64,000 nt of DNA from Nonomuraea sp. SBT364 (GTDB lineage: Bacteria > Actinomycetota > Actinomycetes > Streptosporangiales > Streptosporangiaceae). Below the pieces are notes generated by a model. That model had not been told where the DNA came from. It saw only the letters and a list, made by a program, of their open reading frames with translations, and did not search any database. Both the position numbers and the translations under genes were made by a program. Below are positions 17,662 to 26,648 of this stretch, piece after piece. The stretch is from contig NZ_LAVL01000005.1 in assembly GCF_001083785.1 (NCBI RefSeq), positions 1 through 64,000 of the forward strand, in the 5' to 3' direction. How positions within the stretch are numbered: position 1 is the first letter of the stretch; each line of letters begins with the position of its first letter.

Positions 17662-18741
17662 ATGGACTTCACGGTCGGCGCCCTCGTCGATCTCGACGAC
17701 TACGTCGCCTCGAAGCGGGCCCACGGCCAGTCCTGGGCCGGCAGGCAGATCGACCAGGCCGACCGCGCGATCCGGGCGGTGACCGTGGGCAGGCTCGCCT
17801 CCTGCGAGCCGCTGCCCCCGGACGAGTGGCTGGTCACGCTCACCGGCGACGACCCCGACCTGCTCATGGACGAGGCCACCGCGCTGGCCGAGGAACTCCG
17901 CACCCGCATCGTCAGGGCCACCGAGCTCACCGCCACCGTCAGCCTGGGCACGCCCCGGCGCGGAACCGGCGGCGGAGCCGTGGCCGAGCGGGACGCCCGC
18001 CGCGCCAACGCCTACAAACTGCTGCTGGGCGGCGACCGGGTCATCACCGCGCCGCCGCGGGAGCGGGCGGACGCGCAGCCGCCGGTGCGCATCGAGGCCG
18101 ACCTGGCCCGCCGGATCCAGGCGGGCGACCGGGGCGGCGCGGCGGGACTGCTGGCGAGCTGGGTGGACCGGTGCGTGCAGGAGCGCGATCTCGCGCCCAG
18201 GACGCTGCACAACTGGCTGATGGGCGAGCTGCTGTTCGTGGTGGACGTGGTCAACCGGTGCCGGCTGGCGGGCGGCTCCACCGACTGGGTGGACGCGTGC
18301 GCGCGCCTGCCGATCGAGGAGCTGACCATGGTCACCGAGATCCACGAGCGCTCCTACCTGCACATCTGGATCGAGGAGACGCTCCGGAGGCTGATGCCGC
18401 CGGCCGCCCGGGACATCCTGTCGCTGGCCGAGAGCTACATGGCGGCGCACTACACCGATCCGCGCCTGCGGTTGTCGACGGTCGCGGAGGCGGTCTCGGC
18501 CAGCCCGTTCTACATCTCCCACCTGTTCGCCGCCGAGCGGGGGACGACGTTCCTGCGCCATCTGACGGGGCTGCGGCTACGCCATGCGCGGATGCTGCTC
18601 AGTGCCTCGGCCGTGCCCATCGACACGGTGGCCGCCCGGTGCGGGTATCTGAGCGCCAAGGCGTTCCGTGGCGTGTTCAAGCGCCACGTGGGCTGCTCGC
18701 CCAGCGAATACCGCCGCACCCACCGCCCCGCCCCCGCGTGA
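17662..18741 (+). CDS. AraC-family regulator with GGDEF-like sensor domain
   Basis: A 359-residue regulator. Residues 1-140 match the degenerate GGDEF_2-type fold (FTVGALVDLDDYVASKR at the start, TATVSLGTPRRG, then ARRANAYKLLLGGDRV), which lacks catalytic residues. About 260-355 are two AraC helix-turn-helix motifs (LSTVAEAVSASPFYISHLF and IDTVAARCGYLSAKAFRGVFKRHVG, ending GCSPSEYRR). GGGAGG sits close to the ATG. The ligand is unknown; the neighbouring FAH and aminomutase-like genes are candidate targets. Confidence 0.85.
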   Translation: MDFTVGALVDLDDYVASKRAHGQSWAGRQIDQADRAIRAVTVGRLASCEPLPPDEWLVTLTGDDPDLLMDEATALAEELRTRIVRATELTATVSLGTPRRGTGGGAVAERDARRANAYKLLLGGDRVITAPPRERADAQPPVRIEADLARRIQAGDRGGAAGLLASWVDRCVQERDLAPRTLHNWLMGELLFVVDVVNRCRLAGGSTDWVDACARLPIEELTMVTEIHERSYLHIWIEETLRRLMPPAARDILSLAESYMAAHYTDPRLRLSTVAEAVSASPFYISHLFAAERGTTFLRHLTGLRLRHARMLLSASAVPIDTVAARCGYLSAKAFRGVFKRHVGCSPSEYRRTHRPAPA

Positions 18742-18742
18742 G

Positions 18743-20053
18743 CTAGCGCGACACCAGTCTGTACGGCTGGCGGGGGCGGCCGGCCTGGGCCGACTTGACC
18801 GGCGGCAGGGCCCAGGCGAGGCCCTCCGCGACCAGGTTCTGCAGGGCGCGGCGGGCGCTGCGCGGGGCGATGCCCAGCACGTCGGCCACGATCTCGGCGT
18901 CGACGACCATGGCCTCGGGGTTGTCGCCCAGCTCCTGGACGAGGCGGTCGAGCACCTTGGCCGCCTTGGTGTCGGCCGAGGGTCCGTCGGTCTGCTCGGG
19001 CCTGGGACGCCGGCGGAGGGGCAGCGAGGTGGCGGTGCCGTCGCCGGCGACCAGGAAGGCGGCCGCGGCGTCGGCCCCACGGGCCCGTTCGACGGCGATC
19101 AGGGCATGGGCGTCGGCGTCGCGGGCGGTGTTGCCGAGCCCGATGCCCACCTCGACGACCACGCCGAGGTCCGCACGCACCCGGTCGGCGAACGGGGCGA
19201 CGCGGAACCCGTCGGTGGCCTGGGAGAGCGCCCCGACGGTCGCGGTGATCACGTAGCTGTTCTCCTCGCGCGCCACCACGGTCGCGCCCATCGTCCTGGC
19301 CTCGGCGAGCAGCGACCGGTGCAGCGACAGCTTCAGCTCCTGCTGCCAGTAGTTGCCCGGCCCGGAGTGGGTGGGCCGGGCCGCCGCCGCGAGCTCGACG
19401 AGCACGATGGCGATCTGCGACTCCTCCAGGCGGCTGCCGGTGCCCAGCAGCGTCGCGGTGTTGATGGCCAGGCGCAGCGTGTGCGGGGTGGGCATCATCC
19501 GCAGCACCGGCACCTTGGCCGCCTCCAGCTTGCGGGCCACGGTCCTGACGGTGGTCAGCGCCGCCGTGGTGACGCCCTCGCGGTGCAGCCGCTCGTGGAA
19601 GCCGATGAAGTCACGCACCGAGTCGGGCTGGTGGTATTCGGAGACGTGCACCCCGTCCATGGGCACGCCGATCTCCTCGTACGCCTCGGCCACGTCGGCC
19701 CTGGCGATCGAGTCGATGCTCACCCTGGCCGGGTCGATGCCCTGGTTCAGCACGCCGCGCAGCAGGCTGGAGTAGAGCCCGGCACCGCTCACGGGCACGA
19801 AGGTGGCGGGCACGGGCAGCTCGCCCGACTGGGTGGCCAGGTCGTGCTGGAGCGGGCCGGTGAACAGGACCGCGTCGATGGTGCCCGCTATCTTGGCCAG
19901 TTTCTCGCGGGTCTCGTGCTCACCGGCGTGCGGCGCGCCGACCAGCCTGAACGACGCGGCCGATGGCATGCTCGCGCCGATGTGCACGATCTGTTCGACG
20001 AGATCGTGCGGTCCCACCACACCAATCGCGATCTTGGATCGCAGCCGGTCCAC
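18743..20053 (-). CDS. Putative regulator with GGDEF-like core, last gene of the glycan operon
   Basis: A 436-residue paralogue of the protein at 12380-13669 with the same three parts: an IGVVGPHDLVEQI alpha/beta N-terminus, a central GGDEF-like region (YWQQELKLSLHRSLLAEA, then VGIGLGNTARDADAHALIA) and a C-terminal helix-turn-helix (VADVLGIAPRSARRALQNLV plus GRPRQPYRL). No metal-dependent cyclase motif is present. The GTG at 20053 starts two bases after the amidohydrolase stop, so it belongs to the operon and probably regulates it. Family and ligand are not known to me. Confidence 0.75.
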   Translation of the reverse strand: MDRLRSKIAIGVVGPHDLVEQIVHIGASMPSAASFRLVGAPHAGEHETREKLAKIAGTIDAVLFTGPLQHDLATQSGELPVPATFVPVSGAGLYSSLLRGVLNQGIDPARVSIDSIARADVAEAYEEIGVPMDGVHVSEYHQPDSVRDFIGFHERLHREGVTTAALTTVRTVARKLEAAKVPVLRMMPTPHTLRLAINTATLLGTGSRLEESQIAIVLVELAAAARPTHSGPGNYWQQELKLSLHRSLLAEARTMGATVVAREENSYVITATVGALSQATDGFRVAPFADRVRADLGVVVEVGIGLGNTARDADAHALIAVERARGADAAAAFLVAGDGTATSLPLRRRPRPEQTDGPSADTKAAKVLDRLVQELGDNPEAMVVDAEIVADVLGIAPRSARRALQNLVAEGLAWALPPVKSAQAGRPRQPYRLVSR

Positions 20054-20055
20054 GT

Positions 20056-20856
20056 CTATGCCCCTGTTCTCCCGAGCAGTGCGGTGATCGTGCCCCCGAG
20101 CACCGCCGCTCTGTCATTGTCGGTGAGGTCAGAGAACAGTATCCGCCCCAGCGACATACGCAGATCGATGAACGGGAAGTCCGACCCGTACACCACCCGG
20201 TGCGAGCCGAGCCGGCGGACCATCCTGGCGATGTCCGCGCCGGTGTTGTACGAGCCGCACACCTCCAGGATCACCCGTTCGTGCCGCTCGGCCACCTCGA
20301 TCGACTCGTCGATGCCCAGCGGCGTCACCCCCGAGTGCCCCGCCAGGATCGTCGCCCTCGGGTATCGGCCCGCGACCTCCTCGACGGCCGGCAGGTCGTT
20401 GTACGGCGAGCCGCTGTAGGTGTGGGTGAGCACGGGCCGCCCGGTGAGTTCCGCGTACTCCCAGACGGGTGCGTAGCGGGCGCCGGTCAGCGGGTAGTCG
20501 TGCAGGTCGGGATGGAGCTTGACGCCGCCGAAGCGCGGGTCGCCGCCCCACCGGTCGAGCTCGGCGATCGGGTCCTGCCACGGGTTGACGGTCAGGTAGC
20601 CGGTGAACCGGTCCGGCGCCCGGTCGACGATCCCGGCGGTGGCGGCGTTGCCCTTGGCGGCGTCGAGCTGGATCGCCAGATGGCTGGAGAGCATCGCGTG
20701 CGCGACACCGCACCGGTCCATCACCGCGATCATCCCCGCCGGGTCCGGGTCCGGGATGAAGAACACGCTGTACGGCCCGGCGTGGGCGTGCGCGTCGACG
20801 ATCCTGGTCGCCTGCTGCGGCCGGCGCTCCCACAGGGCGGTCGTCAGCTCGTTCAT
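20056..20856 (-). CDS. Amidohydrolase (TIM-barrel, amidohydrolase-2 type)
   Basis: A 266-residue metal-dependent hydrolase. The metal ligands are visible: HAH in IVDAHAHAGPY, His in GVKLHPDLHDYP, His in LTHTYSG, His in ILAGHSGVTP and Asp in VVYGSDFPFID. This type hydrolyses or decarboxylates small carboxylic substrates such as lactones. In this operon a sugar-acid lactone is a reasonable but unproven substrate. Its ATG overlaps the stop of the upstream amidohydrolase-like gene (ATGA). Confidence 0.85.
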   Translation of the reverse strand: MNELTTALWERRPQQATRIVDAHAHAGPYSVFFIPDPDPAGMIAVMDRCGVAHAMLSSHLAIQLDAAKGNAATAGIVDRAPDRFTGYLTVNPWQDPIAELDRWGGDPRFGGVKLHPDLHDYPLTGARYAPVWEYAELTGRPVLTHTYSGSPYNDLPAVEEVAGRYPRATILAGHSGVTPLGIDESIEVAERHERVILEVCGSYNTGADIARMVRRLGSHRVVYGSDFPFIDLRMSLGRILFSDLTDNDRAAVLGGTITALLGRTGA

Positions 20857-21614
20857 GCCGCTTCGGCCTCTCTCGTGAGCAGCCGGCGAAGATTGCCCGC
20901 GCCGACAGCCGCGACCTCGCGCTCCCCCAGCTCCGACCACAGCAGCCGGGTGACCGCCTCGGCCGGGTCGCGGTAGGGCGCTCCGGTGCCGAAGACGAGC
21001 CTGCCCGCGCCGAACCGGGCGGCCAGCCACTCCAGTCCGCGGTGCGAGGACAGGTCGGCCAGCCCGACGCTCACCAGGCCGGTCCTTTCCAGCACGCCGG
21101 AGATCTGCCGCAGCATCCGGTAACCCACCCCGCTCACGACGATCCGCAGGCCGGGGTGGGCGCGGGTGAGCGCCTCCACCGCGGGCCAGGTGGTCTGGCC
21201 GGCGTCGACGAGGAGTGGCAGCCGTACGGACTCGACGGCGTCGAGCACCGCGGCCGCGTCGAGGCCGTCCAGGTCGTAGCCGTGATCGCGCGGGAAGGCG
21301 CGCACGGCGACCACGCCGGCCTCGACCGCCGAGGCGGCGAAGGCGGCCGCGCCGCCGTTCTCCCCGCACGTGTCGGGCAGCATCACCCAGCAGGGGCTGA
21401 GCCGGGGCTGGCCGGCGAGCAGGCCGAGCAGCTCGCGGTTGCCCCGTTCCGGGTCGTGCAGCCAGGACGTCATGCTGCCGACCACGGCCTCGGCGACGCC
21501 CACGCGGTCCATGGCGGCGAGCAGTTCGGTCACGGTGCCGCCGCCCACGTCGCGGCGCGGGTGGCGGCCGAGCATGACGTCGGCGTCGATCAGGACCGGG
21601 CGGCCCTCACTCAT
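20853..21614 (-). CDS. Amidohydrolase-fold protein lacking metal ligands
   Basis: A 253-residue protein that aligns with the next gene product but has lost its metal site. HxH is DAD (LIDADVMLG), the KLHP segment is VRAFP, LTHT is LVDAG, AGHSG is VSGVG and the catalytic YGSDFP is FGTGAP. It may be a non-catalytic partner of the intact paralogue or use a different chemistry. ATGAGTGA at its start overlaps the lyase stop by eight bases, which fixes the start at 21614 rather than an upstream ATG. Confidence 0.75.
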   Translation of the reverse strand: MSEGRPVLIDADVMLGRHPRRDVGGGTVTELLAAMDRVGVAEAVVGSMTSWLHDPERGNRELLGLLAGQPRLSPCWVMLPDTCGENGGAAAFAASAVEAGVVAVRAFPRDHGYDLDGLDAAAVLDAVESVRLPLLVDAGQTTWPAVEALTRAHPGLRIVVSGVGYRMLRQISGVLERTGLVSVGLADLSSHRGLEWLAARFGAGRLVFGTGAPYRDPAEAVTRLLWSELGEREVAAVGAGNLRRLLTREAEAA

Positions 21615-23316
21615 CGCCGCCCCAGCGCTCGGCGAGCCCGTCACGCGCCCAGCCGTGGGCGGTGAACGTGTCGGTCACCCCGCCCACCCGGATCTCCGAG
21701 CGGCTCACCCGTACCTCGGGCGGCCGGTCCTCGAACGGGAAGAGGGCGACGGTGAACCGGCCGTCGCGGCGGCGCAGGCCCAGCGAGTGGATCCGGCCGT
21801 ACTCGGCGGTGGCCGTGACCGGGTCGGGGATCCTGGCGGGCCCGGCGCCGAACACGACCTCGTCCGGCGCCTCGGCGGGCACCACGAGGAGTCCGGGGCC
21901 GCGGCTGCTCGCGTAGCCGTCGCCGTGCCGGATCCACGGTGACGTGCCGTGCAGCTGCCAGATCGCCTCGGCGTCGATCTCGTCGGTGACCAGCCAGTAG
22001 GACGGCTCGCCGCGGACGAAGACGATACGGCGGTCGTGCCTGGCCGGGTAGCCGTGGTGGTGCCCGGCGAAGACGTCCACGTGCTCGCCGGCGTGGAACA
22101 GGTCGAGGGCGGCCCGCCGGTCCTCGACGTAGTCCTGGCCGGGCACCAGCAGGGTGTTGTGCCCCCTGGTGGCCTGGTACCAGTCGTAGTAGCCGGGATC
22201 GTCGTAGGACGGCGGGCCGCCCGCCTCCCAGGCCAGCGGCACGTTCCAGCCGGAGAGCACGAAGTCGAGCGCCGCGTGGTGGCTGTGCGGCTCCAGCTCG
22301 TGGCCGATGTACGGACCGTAGTTGATCACCGTGTGCAGGTCCCGGGCCCGGAAGATCGCGTACGCGCTGGATTCCAGGAGGTGTGAGCCCTCGACGGGCC
22401 GTACCGCCTCGCGCAGCAGCCGCTCACCGGTCCGGAGCATCTCGGCGGGCCATACGATGCCGCTGTCCTGGAGGTGCGGGACCCAGCCGCCCGAGGTCGT
22501 CAGCGAGGCGAGCCAGTCGTGCATGGCCGGGAAGCGCGGGTGCCCGGCCAGGTCGGGGTCGACGGACGCGGCCCGCTGGAGGCCGCCCAGGCACATGCCG
22601 TGATAGCCGGGCGAGCGCTCGTGGTGTCCGCCGTCCTCGCGCACGTCCCGCTCCAGGTGCTCCAGGATGCGCGCCCTGGCCACCTCGGCCCACTGCCCGG
22701 ACTCCGGGAAGTCGGCGAACACGCGCGCCAGGTGCAGCAGCTCGCAGGCGGTGGCGAACTGCCAGTTGCCGTGCCGGAACGAGTCGTGCTCCTCGGCCGC
22801 CCAGCGGGCCCCGCCGAGGATGGTCTTCATCATCCGCAGCCAGCACTCGTCACCGAGCGCGGGCTCGGCGGCGAAGACGGCCAGCGCCCGGCTGACGTGC
22901 ATCGAGCGCGAGGCCACCCCGAGGGAGTACCAGACCACGTCGAGGCCGGGCCAGTCGCCTTCGACCTGGTCGCGGCCGTCGTACCACTGGGTGAAGAGCC
23001 GGTCCCACTCGCCTGCGTAGCGCGGATCGCCGGTCTGCGCGTAGGCGGAGACCAGCGGCATCATCCACCGCAGGTAGTGGAAGCCGTACAGCCGGGAGCG
23101 TCCGTGGCCCTTGTCGAGGAAGTCCACCTCGACTCCGAGCATCCGGTCGGCCTCGGCGACGTCCTGCGGCTGCGGGTCCGGCCACACCGGCGCCCGCCGG
23201 CGCCACGGCCTGGCCTCCTCGACGCTGCCGGCGCCGAGCTCGTCGAGCAGCGCCCTGTCGGTGATGTGCCGCATCCGCTCCCGGTCGACGTGCGGCGGTT
23301 TCTCGACGTACGTCAT
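21607..23316 (-). CDS. Heparinase II/III-like polysaccharide lyase family protein
   Basis: A 569-residue protein with an (alpha/alpha) toroid N-terminal part (about 1-330) and a beta-sandwich heparinase II/III-like C-terminal part (about 340-560). Family landmarks are FRHGNWQFATACELLHLA (catalytic Asn region), DGGHHERSPGYHGM (Tyr/His region) and HHAALDFVLSGWNVPLAWEAG at the start of the beta domain. Such enzymes cleave uronic-acid-containing glycans or oligosaccharides by beta-elimination. No signal peptide is seen, so it should act on imported oligosaccharides. Start and upstream stop overlap as TGATG. Confidence 0.8.
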   Translation of the reverse strand: MTYVEKPPHVDRERMRHITDRALLDELGAGSVEEARPWRRRAPVWPDPQPQDVAEADRMLGVEVDFLDKGHGRSRLYGFHYLRWMMPLVSAYAQTGDPRYAGEWDRLFTQWYDGRDQVEGDWPGLDVVWYSLGVASRSMHVSRALAVFAAEPALGDECWLRMMKTILGGARWAAEEHDSFRHGNWQFATACELLHLARVFADFPESGQWAEVARARILEHLERDVREDGGHHERSPGYHGMCLGGLQRAASVDPDLAGHPRFPAMHDWLASLTTSGGWVPHLQDSGIVWPAEMLRTGERLLREAVRPVEGSHLLESSAYAIFRARDLHTVINYGPYIGHELEPHSHHAALDFVLSGWNVPLAWEAGGPPSYDDPGYYDWYQATRGHNTLLVPGQDYVEDRRAALDLFHAGEHVDVFAGHHHGYPARHDRRIVFVRGEPSYWLVTDEIDAEAIWQLHGTSPWIRHGDGYASSRGPGLLVVPAEAPDEVVFGAGPARIPDPVTATAEYGRIHSLGLRRRDGRFTVALFPFEDRPPEVRVSRSEIRVGGVTDTFTAHGWARDGLAERWGGDE

Positions 23317-24314
23317 CAGAGCTTCACCGGCTGTCCCGTGCGGGCCGACTCGTGCGCGGCCGCCAGGACCGCGGTCACGTGCCGGGAGCTCTCCACGGTG
23401 ATCAGCGGCTGGGCGCCGGTGAGCGCGCAGTCCACGAAGTGGTGGATGGCGTCGCGGTAGGCCCCGGCCGGCACCCCGTGCACGACGCGCTGCAGCATGT
23501 TCCGGGGGTAGGAGTAGCCGTCCTCGGTGGCGAGCTGGATGTTCTCCTTCTGCCGGTCGAGCTGGATGACGCCCGTCTCGCCCACCACGGTGACGTAGCT
23601 GTCGACCATGGTCGGGAAGGTGCTGGGGTAGATCCAGGCCGACTCGAAGGTGGCGACCGCGCCCCGGCTGAACCTGGCCTGGATCTGCATGGCGTCGGGG
23701 GTGTCGATGCCCCGGCCGCGCAGCTTGCCGTGACGGGCGGTGGCGAACACCTCGACGACCCGGTCGTCGTACAGCCAGGTCATCAGGTCGATGTCGTGGC
23801 TGGACAGGAACCAGGCGCAGGTCGTCCGGTCGGCCCAGTCGATCATCTCGGTCGGCACGTAGATCGTGTCGTCCTTGCGCGCGTAGCCCACGACCGGCTC
23901 GCCGACCAGGTGCATCTGGTCCTTGGCCTGCACGTAGGCGGGCACCCAGCGGTGGTTGAACAGGCACATGGCCACCACGCCCGCCTCGCGGATCGCGGCG
24001 ACGGACCGGTCGGCGTCGGCCACGGTGGTGGTGAACGGCTTCTCGACCAGGATGTGCACGCCCGCCCGCGCCGCCGCCACCATGACGTCGGCGTGCAGGT
24101 GGTCGGGCGTGGTGATGGAGATCGCGTCGACCGTCCCGGAGTCGAGCAGCTCCTGGTAGCCGGGGTAGACCGTCGCGTCCGGCGCCTGGTCGAGGGGCTT
24201 GCGGGCGATCGCGGTGATCTCGGTCTGGGGATGGGCGGCGAAGACCTCGGCGTGGCCGCGGCCCATCAGGCCGGCGCCGACGATCCCGATGCGGAGTCTA
24301 GGCAAGTGCTTCAT
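23316..24314 (-). CDS. Gfo/Idh/MocA-family oxidoreductase
   Basis: A 332-residue NAD(P)-dependent sugar dehydrogenase type. The N-terminal Rossmann motif is IGIVGAGLMGRGHA, followed by TTPDHLHADV and the catalytic-dyad Lys in VEKPFTT; the second domain has the SSHDIDLMTWLYDD segment. Substrates in this family are sugars, inositols or uronates. Operon position suggests a step on the lyase or hydrolase product. It overlaps the end of the solute-binding protein gene by 17 bases. Confidence 0.88.
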   Translation of the reverse strand: MKHLPRLRIGIVGAGLMGRGHAEVFAAHPQTEITAIARKPLDQAPDATVYPGYQELLDSGTVDAISITTPDHLHADVMVAAARAGVHILVEKPFTTTVADADRSVAAIREAGVVAMCLFNHRWVPAYVQAKDQMHLVGEPVVGYARKDDTIYVPTEMIDWADRTTCAWFLSSHDIDLMTWLYDDRVVEVFATARHGKLRGRGIDTPDAMQIQARFSRGAVATFESAWIYPSTFPTMVDSYVTVVGETGVIQLDRQKENIQLATEDGYSYPRNMLQRVVHGVPAGAYRDAIHHFVDCALTGAQPLITVESSRHVTAVLAAAHESARTGQPVKL

Positions 24315-25581
24315 TCCATCGCTTCTCGGCGGTGTCGAGCGCCTCCTTGGCGCTCTTGGAGCCCTGGAGGAAGGCCCGGACCTCTTCGTTCAGATATTCG
24401 CCGAGCTCGGCGTCCTTGTTGGTGCCGATCGGGCTGTACTCCAGCTTGGGCAGCCCCTTCACGATCACCTGGCGGGCGACGGCCATCGGGTCGTCGCCGG
24501 ACGTGCCGGCGAAGAAGGGATCCTTGGTCGAGGAGACCGTGGAGGGGTAGATCGGCACGATCTTGCAGAAGGCGAGCTGGTTGACGCCGTTGGTGAAGAA
24601 CTTGATGAACTCGGCGGCGGCCTTCTTGTGCTGGGACGCCTTGGGGATGGCGAACGCCTGCTGGGCGAGGAGCAGATAGCCGCCGGTGCTCGTCCTGACC
24701 GACTCGGTGACGACGATGTCCTTGTAGACGTCCGGGGCGTTCTTCTGGATGTTGAGCAGTTCGGCGGCGTTGCCCATCGGCTTGAAGGCCACCTGGCCGT
24801 TCTCCAGGTTCTGCGGCAGGTTGCGGGTGTCCTTGGAGATGGCTCCGGGCGCGATGCCGTGCCGGTCGTAGCTCTTCTTGAACCTCTCCAGCACGGCGAC
24901 GGCCTCGGGGGTGTTGAACGTCGCCGTCTTCTTGTCCTCCGACAGCAGGGAGATGCCGTGGTAGCGCAGCGCGGTGTGGTCGGGGATGGCGTTGGTGCCG
25001 TTGACCTCGGTCTCGTCGTAGACCTTGTCGGCCAGGTCGAGCGCCTCGGCGAAGGAGGTGGGCGGGGCCTTCTCGTCGAAGCCCGCCTTGCTGACGACGG
25101 ACTTGCGGTACATGCCCACCATGACGCCGCCGTTGTACCAGGGGACGGCGTAGAGCTTGCCGTCCTGGCGCATCGGCTCGACCAGGTTGGGCTGGAAGTC
25201 AGCCAGTTCGGCCTGGCCGAAGTAGGCGTCCAGCGGCTCCAGCGATGGGATGAACCGGCCGAGCTCGACCGAGTTGACGTTGACCGCGTCGGGCACGTCA
25301 CCGCTGGCCACGGCCGCGAGCAGCTTGGTGGCGCTCTCCTGGCCGGGGACGTCCACCCACTTGACGCTGACCTTGGGGTGTTGCTTCTGGTACTGGTCGA
25401 TCAGGCCGGTGATGTAGTCGCTGTAGTTCTTCTTCAGGTTGATCGTCCAGAACTCGACCTCGCCCTCGAAGGGCTGGTCGTCCGCGGGTGCGGCGGCCGT
25501 CTGGGGCGAGGTGCCGGCGACGCAGCCGGTGATGAGGAGGGACAGGGCGAGCGCGCCTGCCGCTAAGCCACTTCGGGTCAT
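24298..25581 (-). CDS. Sugar ABC transporter solute-binding lipoprotein
   Basis: A 427-residue family-1 binding protein. The signal peptide ends in the lipobox LITGC at about residue 20, so it is lipid-anchored outside the membrane. The mature part begins EGEVEFWTINLKKNYSDY and has the usual hinge segments (YAVPWYNGGVMVGMYRKS). It should deliver an oligosaccharide to the two permeases encoded divergently at 25761-27460. AGGAGG lies well placed before the ATG at 25581; a longer frame to 25668 would bury the signal peptide. Confidence 0.9.
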   Translation of the reverse strand: MTRSGLAAGALALSLLITGCVAGTSPQTAAAPADDQPFEGEVEFWTINLKKNYSDYITGLIDQYQKQHPKVSVKWVDVPGQESATKLLAAVASGDVPDAVNVNSVELGRFIPSLEPLDAYFGQAELADFQPNLVEPMRQDGKLYAVPWYNGGVMVGMYRKSVVSKAGFDEKAPPTSFAEALDLADKVYDETEVNGTNAIPDHTALRYHGISLLSEDKKTATFNTPEAVAVLERFKKSYDRHGIAPGAISKDTRNLPQNLENGQVAFKPMGNAAELLNIQKNAPDVYKDIVVTESVRTSTGGYLLLAQQAFAIPKASQHKKAAAEFIKFFTNGVNQLAFCKIVPIYPSTVSSTKDPFFAGTSGDDPMAVARQVIVKGLPKLEYSPIGTNKDAELGEYLNEEVRAFLQGSKSAKEALDTAEKRWNEALA

Positions 25582-25760
25582 CTTCGCGAGCCTCCTGCAA
25601 GATATGGCCGTCCTATATCCCCGCTTTCGGCACAATGACATTCCCGGCGGCGCAGCGTCAAGAGGCAAGGTATTGACCGTTTCGATCAGCCAACTATACG
25701 CTTCCTCAAATTCTGGCCAGCCCTTATCGATGCTTGGGACGGCACTAAGGATGTGATGCG
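25582..25760. promoter_or_regulatory. Divergent promoter region of the glycan operons
   Basis: On the minus strand TTGACG (25656-25661) and CATTGT (25632-25637) are 18 bases apart. On the plus strand TTGACC (25673-25678) and TATACG (25695-25700) are 16 bases apart. An imperfect dyad GATAT-N9-ATATC (25601-25619) lies between the minus-strand -10 box and the lipoprotein start and is a candidate operator. The stretch is AT-rich compared with its surroundings. Confidence 0.55.
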
Positions 25761-26648
25761 ATGGCCGCCGGCCGGATCCCCGGACAGCGGTGGTACACGC
25801 CCTATCTGTTCGCGATACCAGCTCTCGCCCTGTTCGGCGTGTTCTTCGCCTGGCCGGCGTTCACCGCGATCCAGCTCTCGTTCCTCGAGTACGACGTGGT
25901 GTCGCCACCGGTCTACGTCGGCCTGGAGAACTTCACCAAGATCCTCGGCGACGGCCGGTTCTGGACCGCCCTGGGCAACTCGCTGCTGTTCCTGGTGGGC
26001 ATGTTCCCGCTGCTGGTCGTCGTGCCGCTGCTGCTGGCCGTCCTGGTCAACCAGAAGCTGCCCGGCATCAGGACGTTCAGGATGCTCTACTACCTGCCGG
26101 TCGTGACCTCGATGGTCGCCGTCGGCGTCGCCTGGGAGTACGTCTTCCACCAGCAGGGCGTGCTCAACTGGATGCTCACGGGGGCCGGGCTGCTCGACAA
26201 GCCCATCCAGTATCTTCTCGACCCGTTCTGGGCGCTGCCCGCCCTCGTCCTGGTCGAGGGCTGGAAGAGCATGGGCTTCTACATGATGCTCTACCTCGCC
26301 GGGCTCCAGACCATCCCCACCAACCTGTACGAGGCCGCCAAGGTCGACGGCGCCGGCGCCTGGCACCGGCTGCGCCGCATCACGGTGCCGCTGATGGTCC
26401 CGTACATCGCGGTCGCCGTGACGGTGGAGATGCTCGACGCCATGCAGGCCTTCACGTCCATCTACGTGATGACCAAGGGCGGCCCGCAGGACGCCACCCT
26501 CACGCTCGGCTACTACATCTGGTCGGCGGCGTTCGAGCACTACGAGATGGGCTACGCCAGCGCCATGGGGCTGGTGCTCTGGGTGCTGATGATCGCCCTG
26601 GCCATCCTCAACTACCGGCTCACCCGGGGACGGGCGGTCATGCCATGA
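25761..26648 (+). CDS. Sugar ABC transporter permease, MalF type
   Basis: A 295-residue inner-membrane permease with six hydrophobic segments. The cytoplasmic EAA loop that docks the ATPase is EAAKVDGAGAWHRLRRITVPLM at about residues 194-215. It pairs with the next permease and the lipoprotein encoded divergently. No ATPase gene lies in the cluster, so a shared MsiK-type ATPase is inferred. The end overlaps the next start by four bases (ATGA). Confidence 0.92.
   Translation: MAAGRIPGQRWYTPYLFAIPALALFGVFFAWPAFTAIQLSFLEYDVVSPPVYVGLENFTKILGDGRFWTALGNSLLFLVGMFPLLVVVPLLLAVLVNQKLPGIRTFRMLYYLPVVTSMVAVGVAWEYVFHQQGVLNWMLTGAGLLDKPIQYLLDPFWALPALVLVEGWKSMGFYMMLYLAGLQTIPTNLYEAAKVDGAGAWHRLRRITVPLMVPYIAVAVTVEMLDAMQAFTSIYVMTKGGPQDATLTLGYYIWSAAFEHYEMGYASAMGLVLWVLMIALAILNYRLTRGRAVMP

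Noticed and set aside
18743-20053. Active diguanylate cyclase
   Set aside because: The central domain lacks the GGDEF/GGEEF catalytic motif and is followed by a winged helix, so it is better seen as a regulator.
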